Program-made: the position numbers and the translations under genes
Notes under the pieces: generated by a model
What the model was told of the DNA's origin: nothing
The model's input: only the letters and a program-made list of their open reading frames with translations
The model's database searches: none
Assembly (NCBI GenBank): GCA_024280855.1
Contig: JAJRPG010000059.1
Coordinates: forward strand, 1 to 32,656
From: Planctomycetota bacterium
Lineage (GTDB): Bacteria; Planctomycetota; Phycisphaerae; UBA1845
DNA: 32,656 bases
Direction: 5' to 3'
In this document: positions 7,293 to 15,510 of the stretch, one piece after another
Layout: every line of letters starts with the position of its first letter
Position numbering within the stretch: position 1 is the stretch's first letter

Positions 7293-8727
7293 CTAGTTGT
7301 GCCACTGAAGCGTCATTTTTCTTGCGATAGATGTCGTCGCGTATTACGGGCAGCATTCGGTCAGCTATTTCGCGAGCAATCAGCTCGTTGCCGATATTGT
7401 TGACATGCACAAAATCCCAATATAGTTCTTTTTTAACGTCATTGAGTACTTGGCTGATGTCAGAGAAATATACGCCTTCTTCTTCCCGACCACCCAACGA
7501 TTCACTAGCCGCCACACCTAGACGGGGATAGGTATATCGTATGTGGTTTAATAGTGGGGTACCAGGTAGGATTTTCTTTTCTACGTTAACCTCATGTTTT
7601 TTATAGACGAAAAGAGGCTGTAAAAAAACAGCCAGCTTTGCGCCGCTGCCCCTACAGACCGTAGCCATGCGCGAAAGATTGTCCCCATAGTTCTGAGCAA
7701 TTTTATCTCGCCAAGGGTCTGTATCGTAACCACATTGCTGACGTAATTGTGCTAACAATTTGCCTCGTGGTGAAAGTATCTCTCCCAGCAAAATACGCAT
7801 GGCACTGCTATGACGTAATAGAGCAATCATGAATTGTTTTGGTTCAATTTGGTGCATTGAAAATCGTTGCTCTATGGCCGATACATAATAGTTATAAGGG
7901 AATCCCGGACGCGGGTCGTAGTCCATGGGCGTGTTTGAATCGTTTGCCCCATTGTAGACAATAATTAAATCTGGATCGAAATCGATAGCTCGATGGGCAA
8001 TAGTCGACAATTCCTGGCCGGATACCCCGGAAACCAAGCCCCAATTATACACCCGCACGGACCGTAATCCCGCCTCGTTAAAGATCGATTCTAATTGGCC
8101 CGGCAATGATTTTTCCAATGGTGAACCCAAAAAAACCGTGGAGCCTCCCAGCATGATAATGCGGTATTCATCTTTATTTTTCTCTATAGTGGGGAGCGGG
8201 CCACGATACCCCAATTCGTTTAACGTAATCGAGTCCGGTGCATCATCACCGCCCATGTGAAATGCCAAACGCACATGATGTGATTGCAGCTTGACTTTGC
8301 CCGAAAAACCTAAGTACGGGTGCGGGGTATTAAATGGCGAATAGAACGGATTGTTGTGTTGGACATGTTGAGCGCCAAGCTCCGACATGATTAGACTGAC
8401 CACGAAGGCTAAGCTTAGCATTCGATTATTCGACCGACCGCCCTTGTATATGATATATATAATAACGCCTATTAACGCGACGAATAAAATACAGACTAGC
8501 TTGTATCTTTTACCATACAGATGAAGCGTGCTAGCCCAATACACACGATGTTGGAGTACTAGTGTAAAAACTAGAAGTACTGTAAATAGCGTAATCAGAT
8601 TGATCAACGCACTGTAGCCTTGCGTTTTCAGCCAGCCTTGGTCTACGCTATCAATAGTCTCGTCGAGTTGTCGAATTGCGAATTCAACCATCCTACGGGT
8701 TATCGGACACGGTGACTCGCTACTCAA
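7264..8727 (-). CDS. Membrane-anchored SGNH/GDSL-family hydrolase
   Basis: Two or three hydrophobic segments (about residues 42-60, 77-94 and 105-118) precede a large extracytoplasmic domain with SGNH blocks: IIMLGGSTVFLG with the likely nucleophile Ser196, the Gly of the NWGLVSGVSGQE loop, YNGAND (Asn262) and a C-terminal WDFVHVNNIG supplying Asp and His. The fold is shared by esterases and O-acetyl transferases or esterases acting on polysaccharides; the substrate cannot be told from sequence. The longest frame begins at TTG 8727 with a weak GAGAT upstream; ATG at 8691 (residue 13) is an alternative, also without a good ribosome binding site. The 3' end overlaps the phosphatase gene by 29 bases on the opposite strand. 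Confidence 0.82.
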   Translation of the reverse strand: MSSESPCPITRRMVEFAIRQLDETIDSVDQGWLKTQGYSALINLITLFTVLLVFTLVLQHRVYWASTLHLYGKRYKLVCILFVALIGVIIYIIYKGGRSNNRMLSLAFVVSLIMSELGAQHVQHNNPFYSPFNTPHPYLGFSGKVKLQSHHVRLAFHMGGDDAPDSITLNELGYRGPLPTIEKNKDEYRIIMLGGSTVFLGSPLEKSLPGQLESIFNEAGLRSVRVYNWGLVSGVSGQELSTIAHRAIDFDPDLIIVYNGANDSNTPMDYDPRPGFPYNYYVSAIEQRFSMHQIEPKQFMIALLRHSSAMRILLGEILSPRGKLLAQLRQQCGYDTDPWRDKIAQNYGDNLSRMATVCRGSGAKLAVFLQPLFVYKKHEVNVEKKILPGTPLLNHIRYTYPRLGVAASESLGGREEEGVYFSDISQVLNDVKKELYWDFVHVNNIGNELIAREIADRMLPVIRDDIYRKKNDASVAQLAKSPGRPQP

Positions 8728-8832
8728 GTAAGCTATTATCTCTAGTCAAAAAAAGGATCGGATACTGAAATAGCGACGGCACAAGCGGATATCAGGTAGG
8801 CTAGCCAAGGGGAAAGGAGAGAGCCTAACTCG

Positions 8833-9360
8833 CTAAATTGTTTCGGGGATGCTGCTGATACGGCTAGAAAGGTAGTAGGATAGAATGTCTCGCACAGACA
8901 CTATACCACATAGCTTTTTCGCCCGCATGATAGGAATGTGTCTATAGCCTCCGATCATCATCTGGTTGAGCGCGAGGGCGATAGGATCGTCGTGGTCAAG
9001 TGTCAGTGGGTTAGCTGTCATATGCTGGCTAATGTCGTCCTGGCGGCACTTCTCCCATTGCCCAGCCAGCTTTCGCAAGACGTCACGCTCAGTGAAGATG
9101 CCCACTAGCTTGCCATGATCGACGACCACCGCGCAATGATGGCCGCCCTCATTCCACTGGCGAACAGTATCACCGACGGACCATTCTAGCGGAGCCTCAA
9201 TGTAATCTTTAGTGGCTATAGTCTCAAGCGGGCGGTTGAGAAGTGCCCGCTCAATGTCAGATTCCTCAACGGAACCCGTAAAATCTGATAAATCGACTTT
9301 GCAGCGAACGCAAGCGTCAACGCCATCCATATTTTCGCAAGCGCAAAACGGACATTGCAT
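8833..9360 (-). CDS. Zinc-ribbon plus tandem CBS-domain protein
   Basis: The 175-residue product begins with a zinc ribbon (Cys3, Cys6, Cys17 and Cys20 in MQCPFCACENMDGVDACVRC). Two CBS motifs follow: GKLVGIFTERDVLRKL at about residues 82-97 and MTANPLTLDHDDPIALALNQ through GIVSVRDIL to the end. CBS pairs bind AMP, ATP or related ligands and regulate partner enzymes. The ATG at 9360 has AAAGG about 9 bases upstream. The gene is 122 bases downstream of korB on the same strand, and another CBS-pair protein heads the same set, which suggests a link to KorAB; that is inference. The ribbon may mediate protein contacts. Confidence 0.85.
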   Translation of the reverse strand: MQCPFCACENMDGVDACVRCKVDLSDFTGSVEESDIERALLNRPLETIATKDYIEAPLEWSVGDTVRQWNEGGHHCAVVVDHGKLVGIFTERDVLRKLAGQWEKCRQDDISQHMTANPLTLDHDDPIALALNQMMIGGYRHIPIMRAKKLCGIVSVRDILSYYLSSRISSIPETI

Positions 9361-9482
9361 AGCATGATACCTTTGACATGCGCGCCTTACGCTGGTGATA
9401 AATTATCAATCAGCCGTAAAACGCTAGTCTATCCCGACCGGCTGCAAAGCAAAAAACGCAATAAGTATACGGCGGATTTTGT

Positions 9483-9968
9483 TTACTTAACTTCCCATGT
9501 ATCGCCGCCAGCGAACAGGTTTTCCAACGAAGCGTCAGGATTACTCTTTTTCGCTTCATTGATTTGATCTGTCACCATACCTTCGTAGCTGGGTCTTTCA
9601 ATACACCGAAATACGCCCATCGGCTCTGGGAATTCAGGATGGTGCATACGCGACAACAAATACGCCAAGCTAGGCTCGGCTAACTGCTCGTCGTGGAACA
9701 ACAAATCATCTTCCGTGACACCGTCACCCAACTCGACAATTTCAGGGTTCATGCCGTTGAGGCGAATACCTTTTTTCTTCTCTCCACCGAATACGAGTGG
9801 CTTATTGTCTTCGAGATAAAGCGTGGTATCGTTTTTGGTTTCTTTACCCGTGGCATATTGGAAAGCCCCATCGTTAAAGATGTTGCAGTTCTGATAAATC
9901 TCCACAAACGAAACACCCTTATGCTTCGCGGCTCGCTCTAGCACATAAGCCAAGTGCTTCACGTTCAC
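9483..9968 (-). CDS. korB: korB, C-terminal half downstream of the in-frame TAA
   Basis: This 161-codon open part continues in the same frame as the first half and ends in LENLFAGGDTWEVK. The first possible start inside it is GTG at 9968, 27 bases past the stop, with no ribosome binding site, so independent translation looks poor. The sequence contains QNCNIFNDGAFQ (the last cluster ligand) and the PEFPEPMGVFR segment typical of the family. Confidence 0.7.
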   Translation of the reverse strand: MNVKHLAYVLERAAKHKGVSFVEIYQNCNIFNDGAFQYATGKETKNDTTLYLEDNKPLVFGGEKKKGIRLNGMNPEIVELGDGVTEDDLLFHDEQLAEPSLAYLLSRMHHPEFPEPMGVFRCIERPSYEGMVTDQINEAKKSNPDASLENLFAGGDTWEVK

Positions 9969-9995
9969 GTCGATAGTCCGTGCCGCAAACGTAGC

Positions 9996-10505
9996 TTATG
10001 CCCCAATAGCTACCGACAATGGATACAGCGGATAATCCACCGAACCAACCGGCGAGGATTTCGTCCTTTTACCGAACGGCGACGTCGGAGAATACTGTCC
10101 CTTAGTCAAGCCATAGATGCGGTTATTGAATAGCAGGATATTAATATCGAGGTTACGACGAATGGCATGAAGGAAATGGTTCCCGCCAATGCTCAGCGCG
10201 TCGCCATCACCAGTCACCACCCAAACATCCAGCTCTGGGTTCGCTACCTTCACGCCCGTCGCCACAGCCGGCGCTCGACCGTGGATGGAGTGAAAACCGT
10301 AGGTGTTCATGTAATAAGGGAATCGGCTTGAGCAACCAATACCGGAAACGAACACGGTGTTTTCACGAGAGACGCCCAGTGTCGAAAGAACTTTTTTGAC
10401 CTGCGACAAAATCGCATAGTCACCACACCCCGGACACCAGCGAACGTCCTGGTCGCTTCCAAAATCTTTGGCCGTCAATTGAACGGTGGCAGAATCAGCG
10501 CACAT
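9996..10505 (-). CDS. korB: korB, N-terminal half up to the in-frame TAA
   Basis: As written, translation from ATG 10505 gives 169 residues, holding three of the four expected iron-sulfur Cys ligands and the whole TPP-binding motif. AGGAAAG lies about 12 bases upstream of the ATG. If the stop is real, this fragment would lack the fourth ligand and the C-terminal domain that closes over the cofactor, and should be inactive by itself. Confidence 0.75.
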   Translation of the reverse strand: MCADSATVQLTAKDFGSDQDVRWCPGCGDYAILSQVKKVLSTLGVSRENTVFVSGIGCSSRFPYYMNTYGFHSIHGRAPAVATGVKVANPELDVWVVTGDGDALSIGGNHFLHAIRRNLDINILLFNNRIYGLTKGQYSPTSPFGKRTKSSPVGSVDYPLYPLSVAIGA

Positions 10506-10529
10506 AAAACTAAACTTTCCTAACGAGGA

Positions 10530-12428
10530 TTACTTCCCCAACATCTCTTTAATCTTGCTCATAATCTCATTTATCATAAACGGTTTGCCTTGCACCTTAT
10601 TAAAGCCAACAGCGTCAACAAGATATCGGCCACGAATAATGGGAAGCAATTGCCCCATGTTCAATTCTGGAATAAGCACTTTCTTAAACCGACTTAGCAC
10701 CTCACCGGTATTTTTCGGCATGGGGTCCAAATGTCTTAGGTGGGCACTAGAAACCGACAGCCCCTCAGACTGGGCCTTCTCTACCGCCGCAGTAATAGAG
10801 CCAAACGTGCCGCCCCAACCCAATAGCAGTAGGTCGCCAGAGTCTTCACCAAACACTTCTAGCGGCGCGATGAAATCGGCGATGTTGTCAATCTTCTTAC
10901 GACGAGTCTTAATCATGTGCTCATGATTGTTCGGGTCGTAACATACGTCGCCGGTGATGTCTTCTTTCTCAAGCCCGCCAATTCGATGCTGCAAACCAGC
11001 CGTCCCAGGTATCGCCCAAGGACGAGTGAGTTTCTCATCTCTACGATAAGGCTGAAAATCACTATTAGCCGCCGGATGCGTAACGGTAATCGTTGGCAGC
11101 GACGCCACATCAGGAATTTTCCAAGGCTCAGCCCCATTGGCTAGATAACCGTCGCTTAGCACCATGACAGGTGTCATGAATTCCACTGCAATACGAAAAG
11201 CTTCAATCGCTATATTAAAGCAGTCACCCGGACTTTGTGGGGCGAGTACGCACATCGGCGATTCACCATTACGTCCCCAAAGCGCCTGGGCTAAGTCTGC
11301 TTGCTCGGTCTTGGTAGGCAGACCAGTACTCGGTCCACCGCGCTGCACATTGACAATTACCATCGGAAGCTCAGCCATAATGCCCAAACCAATAGCCTCA
11401 GCTTTTAGGGCAATGCCCGGACCGCTGGTTCCCGTAGCCGCGAATACTCCCGCAAAGGCCGCACCTACAACCGAAGCCATCGCCGCGATTTCGTCTTCCG
11501 CCTGAAACGTGCTGACATCATAATTTTTATGACGGGCTAGTTCGTGCAGAATGTCGCTGGCAGGCGTTATAGGATAAGTGCCATAAAATAGTGGTTTCTT
11601 TGCAATCTTCGCTGCAGCGATTAAACCCAGAGCCATCGCTTCGTTGCCAGTTAGCTTGCGATAGCGTCCCGCCTCAATTTTCGCTGGCGCGATGGTGTAT
11701 TTAACCGTGAAAATTTCGGTCGTCTCGCCGTAGTAGTAACCCGCTTTAAGCGTTTTGGTGTTAGCCTCCGCCACTGCGGGCTTGGAACCGAATTTGGAAT
11801 TAATCCAATCCAGTGTTGGCTCCATCGGACGACCATATAGCCAATATACCACGCCTAGAGCGAAAAAGTTTTTGCAACGACCAACGGCTCGTCCGGTTAA
11901 CTCCGTATCTTTGCACGCTTCTGTATTGAGCTTGTCAACCGGAATGCGAAACACGCGGTACTTATCGAGTTCACCTGTTTCCAGCGGGTTATTCTCATAG
12001 CCAGCTTTGGACAGGTTGCCTTTGGTGAACGCATCTTCGTTGACGATGAGTGCGCCGTCACCGTCGAGGTCTGCGATATTAGCCTTCAACGCAGCCGGGT
12101 TCATCGCGATAAGTACGTCAACTTGGTCGCCGGGCGTGCGCAGCTTTTTACTGCCGAACGCCAATTGAAAACCACTGACACCCGCCAGCGTGCCAATGGG
12201 CGCTCGAATCTCAGCCGGAAAGTCTGGCAGCGTACTCACGTCGTTGCCAAAAATCGCTGAGGTATTCGTTAACTGAGTACCCGCCAGTTGCATGCCGTCG
12301 CCAGAGTCACCGCAAAAGCGAACGACTGTGGACTCAAGTCCGACAACTTCAACCTGTCTCTGACCGGAATTTTCTGTTTGGGTCTTAACGACCATATCTT
12401 TACGACACTCCCCGCTCGCGCGACTCAT
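10530..12428 (-). CDS. korA: 2-oxoglutarate:ferredoxin oxidoreductase alpha subunit (gamma-alpha fusion)
   Basis: The 632-residue product is a fused gamma-alpha subunit. The N-terminal gamma domain (about residues 30-210) has VVRFCGDSGDGMQLAGTQL and the DFPAEIRAP segment. The alpha domain follows from GNEAMALGLIAAAK with YGTYPITPASDI, FQAEDEIAAMASVVGAAFAG and GTSGPGIALKAEAIGLG, and ends with the C-terminal pyruvate-ferredoxin-type domain. It binds 2-oxoacid and CoA and works with KorB. Length and order match KorA proteins of aerobic and anaerobic bacteria. ATG 12428 lacks a good ribosome binding site; ATG 12395 (residue 12) has GGGGAG at about 12 bases and may be the true start. The frame is intact, unlike korB. 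Confidence 0.93.
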   Translation of the reverse strand: MSRASGECRKDMVVKTQTENSGQRQVEVVGLESTVVRFCGDSGDGMQLAGTQLTNTSAIFGNDVSTLPDFPAEIRAPIGTLAGVSGFQLAFGSKKLRTPGDQVDVLIAMNPAALKANIADLDGDGALIVNEDAFTKGNLSKAGYENNPLETGELDKYRVFRIPVDKLNTEACKDTELTGRAVGRCKNFFALGVVYWLYGRPMEPTLDWINSKFGSKPAVAEANTKTLKAGYYYGETTEIFTVKYTIAPAKIEAGRYRKLTGNEAMALGLIAAAKIAKKPLFYGTYPITPASDILHELARHKNYDVSTFQAEDEIAAMASVVGAAFAGVFAATGTSGPGIALKAEAIGLGIMAELPMVIVNVQRGGPSTGLPTKTEQADLAQALWGRNGESPMCVLAPQSPGDCFNIAIEAFRIAVEFMTPVMVLSDGYLANGAEPWKIPDVASLPTITVTHPAANSDFQPYRRDEKLTRPWAIPGTAGLQHRIGGLEKEDITGDVCYDPNNHEHMIKTRRKKIDNIADFIAPLEVFGEDSGDLLLLGWGGTFGSITAAVEKAQSEGLSVSSAHLRHLDPMPKNTGEVLSRFKKVLIPELNMGQLLPIIRGRYLVDAVGFNKVQGKPFMINEIMSKIKEMLGK

Positions 12429-12452
12429 AGGCCGCTAATTGAGCAATAACAA

Positions 12453-12920
12453 CTATGCCCCTTCACGAGACGCCGAAAGGCGGCCCGGTTCCGGCGGCAG
12501 GTTGAACACCGCAGCCGGAAAATGTTCCACAACATATTCAACAATTCTTTTGACCGAAACGACTGTTTTCAAAATGCCGGATTCATCAACCACCGGTATA
12601 TGTCGAAAACCGCCATTCACCATCGTTTGGATAACGCCGCCAATTTTCTCGTCGTGGGACGCCACCGTCGCAGGCGATGTCATCACATCTGCAACCGGCG
12701 TGCCAAGCGATACATCGTTGGACAACACTCGACGCAACACGTCTCGTTCCGTGAAAATACCAACCGGGCGATGGTCCTCTGTAACCACCACACAGCCAAT
12801 ACTATGATCTTGTAGGAGGGAGATAGCCTCGCCAACGGTAGCGCGAGGATCAATATCAATAGGGGCACGTTGCCCTAAGGAAGCAATTGTTTCAGAAGCT
12901 AGGTTTTCTCGTAGGCTCAT
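12453..12920 (-). CDS. Tandem CBS-domain protein
   Basis: The 155-residue product is almost wholly one CBS pair: IDIDPRATVGEAISLLQDHS with VGIFTERDVLRRVL, then DVMTSPATVASHDEKIGGVI with FRHIPVVDESG. No DNA-binding or enzyme domain is attached. Such stand-alone pairs sense adenine nucleotides. A GTG at 12932 extends the frame by four codons, but ATG 12920 has GGGTGAG 7 bases upstream and is preferred. It is the first gene of the CBS-korA-korB-CBS set, 24 bases ahead of korA. Its VGIFTERDVLR motif is nearly identical to that of the zinc-ribbon CBS protein at the other end of the set. Confidence 0.85.
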   Translation of the reverse strand: MSLRENLASETIASLGQRAPIDIDPRATVGEAISLLQDHSIGCVVVTEDHRPVGIFTERDVLRRVLSNDVSLGTPVADVMTSPATVASHDEKIGGVIQTMVNGGFRHIPVVDESGILKTVVSVKRIVEYVVEHFPAAVFNLPPEPGRLSASREGA

Positions 12921-13546
12921 TTGCCAACTCACCCAATACGCAAAACGTTAAGTAGTCTATAAAACTCCACGCTTGAAAACAACCCCAATCGCCCTGAAAA
13001 AAATAAGGTTTTTTTGCGGTGTTTTCAACCCACGACCCTCAATAGATGGCTTGTACCATATGCCAAAGATTTTGCCATAGATTCGCGCCAAATTTTCGAA
13101 CATCGCCAAGCCACTAACGCAGGCCCAATTCCAAAATAATGAGGGAGGACTCAGGCTTGCATTACTCTCAACAACCCGTTCATCGGCGTCGCGCAGAGCA
13201 ATAGCAAGATATGACTGAAACTGATTCCGCCGATATTACACCCGGCTATCCCACGTTGAAACTGTCAGACCAAAACCTCAAGTAAGAAATGAACCATAGT
13301 TAGCTTAGCCACTAAATTAGGGGTTCATAAGTCAAAATAGCTACCATTACCGGACGACTGACATATTCGACATTTTTGAGCAGACGCGGATGCCCCATTC
13401 TTTGGGTACTCTCGCAGGGTGGCACGGACATTCAATCACGAATCGCTTCAGCACTTCCAGAAGAGGCTAGCCTTATTAAGGGCTTGCCGCCCGGTGATTC
13501 TACCTTTACGCTTCCGACCGAATATCATTAAGGAAAGGGAGATACT
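12921..13546. other. 626-bp intergenic region between divergent genes
   Basis: The region separates the minus-strand CBS-kor set from the plus-strand PLP enzyme and so should hold both promoters. I see a nested inverted repeat at 12975-13026 and a short palindrome-rich stretch at 13466-13497 (GGCTAGCC, and GGGC/GCCC around TTGCC) before the PLP gene. That leader does not match any SAM- or cobalamin-riboswitch consensus I can recall. Only short open frames occur, for example 24 codons from ATG 13211, with no ribosome binding site. Confidence 0.4.
12975..13026. repeat. Nested A/T-rich inverted repeat upstream of the kor set
   Basis: The outer arms are GAAAACAACC (12975-12984) and GGTGTTTTC (13018-13026), which pair with one bulge. 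The inner arms are AAAAAAA (12997-13003) and TTTTTTT (13009-13015) around TAAGG. It lies 55 bases upstream of the first CBS gene start on the minus strand. A bent-DNA element, an operator or a weak two-way terminator are all possible. Confidence 0.45.
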
Positions 13547-14719
13547 ATGTCCAACAACAACGAATGGGGTTTTGCAACCAAAGCGATACATATAGGCCAA
13601 GAACCAGACGCTGAGTCCGGAGCCACGGTTCCACCCATCCATCTATCCAGCACATTCACCCAGCAGTCGCCGGGCAAGCATAAAGGCTACGAATACTCCC
13701 GTTCCGGCAATCCCACCAGAAATGGACTCGAAAGATGCCTCGCTGCCCTGGAAGGTGGCACCTGGTGTGGCTGCTTCGCCTCCGGTTCCGCAGCCACCGC
13801 CGCCGTTTTCGCCTCTCTTTCCCCCGGTGACAAAGTCCTAGCCTACGCCGACGTGTACGGCGGAACCTTTCGGATGCTCAAGCAGGTCTTCGAGGGATTC
13901 GGCATTGTGCCAATTTTCACAGACGACGTCTCCGCATCATCCTTCGCCAACCTCATCGACGACAAGACCAAAATCGTTTGGCTGGAATCCCCCACGAATC
14001 CACTACTCCGCTGTCTGGACATAGCTGCTATCGCCGAAATTGCTCATAGCGTCGGCGCGAAATTAGCCGTAGACAACACCTTCGCCACGCCCGTGTTGCA
14101 AAGGCCATTGACCATAGGGGCTGATTACGTCGTCCACAGCACCACCAAATATATCGGAGGCCATTCAGATGTGGTCGGCGGAGCCGTCATCGTCAAAGAC
14201 GACGCCCTCGCCGAAAAGACCATGTTCCTGCAAAATGCTCTCGGCGGCATTCCCGCCCCGTTCGATTGCTTCATGCAGCATCGTGGCATTAAAACATTGC
14301 AAATCCGAGTCGAGCGTCACAGCGAAAACGCCTTAGCTGTGTGCAAGCATTTAGCCGGCCACAGCAAACTGGAAAGCATTGTCTATCCGCATCTGGAAAG
14401 TCACCCCGATTATGCCCTCGCCAAAAAGCAGATGTCAGCAGGTGGAGGCATGGTGTCCATTCTCTTCAAAGGTGACGACGCGGCCTCCCGCGCCGCAGCC
14501 GTGAAATTCTGCGAAAGCATAAAAGTATTCTCACTAGCTGAGTCCCTAGGCGGCGTAGAGTCATTAGTCTGTCACCCAGCCATCATGACCCACGCATCAA
14601 TCCCCAAGGAAATAAGAGAAGCCCGAGGCGTAACTGATGGCTTGGTAAGATTATCAGTAGGCGTAGAAAACATCGAAGACCTTCTAGCCGACCTGGACCA
14701 AGCCCTAGCTAAAGCATAA
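13547..14719 (+). CDS. Cystathionine gamma-synthase/lyase family PLP enzyme
   Basis: The 390-residue product belongs to the Cys/Met-metabolism PLP family. It has YEYSRSGNPTRNGLE near residue 48, CFASGSAATAA (76-86), ESPTNPLL (147-154), VDNTFATPVLQ (175-185) with the PLP-ring Asp176, the Schiff-base lysine Lys201 in HSTTKYIGGHSD, and a C-terminal SLGGVESLVCHPAIMTHASI. The family makes or splits cystathionine or acts on homocysteine or methionine, and motifs alone do not choose among MetB, MetC, cystathionine gamma-lyase and methionine gamma-lyase. A cytosolic tetramer is expected. The ATG follows AAAGGGAG with good spacing. Codons ending in C are noticeably more common here than in the neighbours. 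No partner genes adjoin it. Confidence 0.9.
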   Translation: MSNNNEWGFATKAIHIGQEPDAESGATVPPIHLSSTFTQQSPGKHKGYEYSRSGNPTRNGLERCLAALEGGTWCGCFASGSAATAAVFASLSPGDKVLAYADVYGGTFRMLKQVFEGFGIVPIFTDDVSASSFANLIDDKTKIVWLESPTNPLLRCLDIAAIAEIAHSVGAKLAVDNTFATPVLQRPLTIGADYVVHSTTKYIGGHSDVVGGAVIVKDDALAEKTMFLQNALGGIPAPFDCFMQHRGIKTLQIRVERHSENALAVCKHLAGHSKLESIVYPHLESHPDYALAKKQMSAGGGMVSILFKGDDAASRAAAVKFCESIKVFSLAESLGGVESLVCHPAIMTHASIPKEIREARGVTDGLVRLSVGVENIEDLLADLDQALAKA

Positions 14720-14737
14720 GTGCCGTAATCATGGCAC
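14720..14737 (+). terminator. Short hairpin directly after the PLP enzyme gene
   Basis: GTGCC and GGCAC form a 5-bp stem around an 8-base loop starting at the base after the stop codon. No T run follows, so it is only a weak terminator candidate. Confidence 0.25.
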
Positions 14738-14763
14738 AACCTGTACAGTCTTGTTGCCGCATC

Positions 14764-14961
14764 AGGTAGGGCATCCCGACGCACATCGGGATTGCCTGCT
14801 TGGGGTAGTCAATAGACGTAAAATAGAACGTGGTAGGGCATGGTCGTTCTTTTGCATACAGGCGAAAGGTTGACTTGTCTGTGCCATCCGCCGCAGGAGT
14901 GATACGGTGACATGAGCGAGGCACGGTAATACTGCTTATGGCAGGCAACAGCCTGCCCTAC
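14764..14961. repeat. Palindromic repeat region (GGTAGGGCAT / GGCAGGC-AACA-GCCTGCC)
   Basis: Three related palindromic pieces lie in 200 bases with no convincing gene. The first is a long hairpin at 14764-14796, AGGTAGGGCATCCCGA pairing with TCGGGATTGCCT with bulges. The second is another GGTAGGGCAT at 14832-14841. The third is a perfect 7-bp hairpin GGCAGGC-AACA-GCCTGCC at 14940-14957 followed by CTAC, the reverse complement of GTAG. This resembles dispersed REP-type repeats seen between genes in many bacteria. The final hairpin also supplies the first codons of the longest frame of the next gene, which argues for a later start there. Confidence 0.5.
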
Positions 14962-15012
14962 TATGCTGATAGTCGCTACGGTTTGGCGAAAAAGATCGGA
15001 TCAAAAATCAAT

Positions 15013-15435
15013 ATGTGTGTTCTTAGAGCCTACGGCGAAGAGTTTGACGTCGATCAGTATATAAATAACTCATCGCTTCGGGCTTATTCAATCTGTCGCC
15101 GTGGTGAGCGAAGATTTCCAACGAGCACGGGCAATACTGATTGCCATGAATATTCTGGTCTTAAAATAACCGTCAGCGAAAAAGAGTGGGATGATTTACT
15201 TGGGCAGATAGGCGATGCAGAGTTGTTTCTGAATGCAAATTCTACCGCATTGGATCAACTCGTCGCATATCCAAAAGTGGAACAGGTTTTACTTGATTTT
15301 CCACTCGACTTGCGAATAGATGGAAAGACAATCGCCGGTCAGTCTGATTTTCTGCCCCCGTTACTTCTCAAGTTAGCTGGGAATCTGGGGGTTGGAATTG
15401 AATTGTCGTTGTATTCTACGGATAAGTCTGTTTGA
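15013..15435 (+). CDS. Conserved hypothetical protein
   Basis: The 140-residue product starts MCVLRAYGEEFDVDQYINNS and ends with a segment including LRIDGKTIAGQSDFLPPLLL and VGIELSLYSTDKSV. It looks like a small soluble alpha/beta protein. I recall similar short proteins in scattered bacteria but no function. The frame is open upstream to ATG 14938, but that part is encoded by a palindromic repeat, and the recognisable sequence begins at ATG 15013, so I chose the later start. Its ribosome binding site is weak (GGATC about 13 bases away). Neighbours are a repeat region on the left and a VOC protein on the right; no link is evident. Confidence 0.65.
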   Translation: MCVLRAYGEEFDVDQYINNSSLRAYSICRRGERRFPTSTGNTDCHEYSGLKITVSEKEWDDLLGQIGDAELFLNANSTALDQLVAYPKVEQVLLDFPLDLRIDGKTIAGQSDFLPPLLLKLAGNLGVGIELSLYSTDKSV

Positions 15436-15510
15436 TTCTAACTAGCGAATAACGCGAACTTGCAGGGGGATCTCGATTGAGATTTCGATCTTATTAAAAA
15501 GGATATGTCC

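Larger units (their letters stand above)
9483..10505 (-). pseudogene. korB: 2-oxoglutarate:ferredoxin oxidoreductase beta subunit with in-frame stop
   Basis: Read through one TAA at 9998-9996 (codon 170), this frame would encode a 340-residue KorB, the normal family length. Before the stop are the cluster ligands Cys24, Cys27 (WCPGCGD) and Cys58 (GIGCSS) and the thiamine diphosphate motif starting GDGD at 99-102 and ending NN at 127-128. After the stop, in the same frame, come ATFAARTIDVNVKHLA, the fourth cluster ligand Cys207 (QNCNIFNDGAF) and the family's C-terminus. KorB carries TPP and a 4Fe-4S cluster and, with KorA, makes succinyl-CoA from 2-oxoglutarate in the cytoplasm. A single base change from GAA, CAA or AAA would create this stop, so a recent mutation or a sequencing error is likely. 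The gene follows korA by 24 bases. Confidence 0.85.

Noticed and set aside
13211-13285. 24-codon plus-strand frame starting MTETDSADITPGYPTLKLSD
   Set aside because: It is too short, has no ribosome binding site and no known homologue; kept only as a note on the intergenic region.
13460-13546. Possible SAM-type riboswitch before the PLP enzyme
   Set aside because: Short palindromes are present, but none of the SAM-I, SAM-II or SAH core sequences could be matched.
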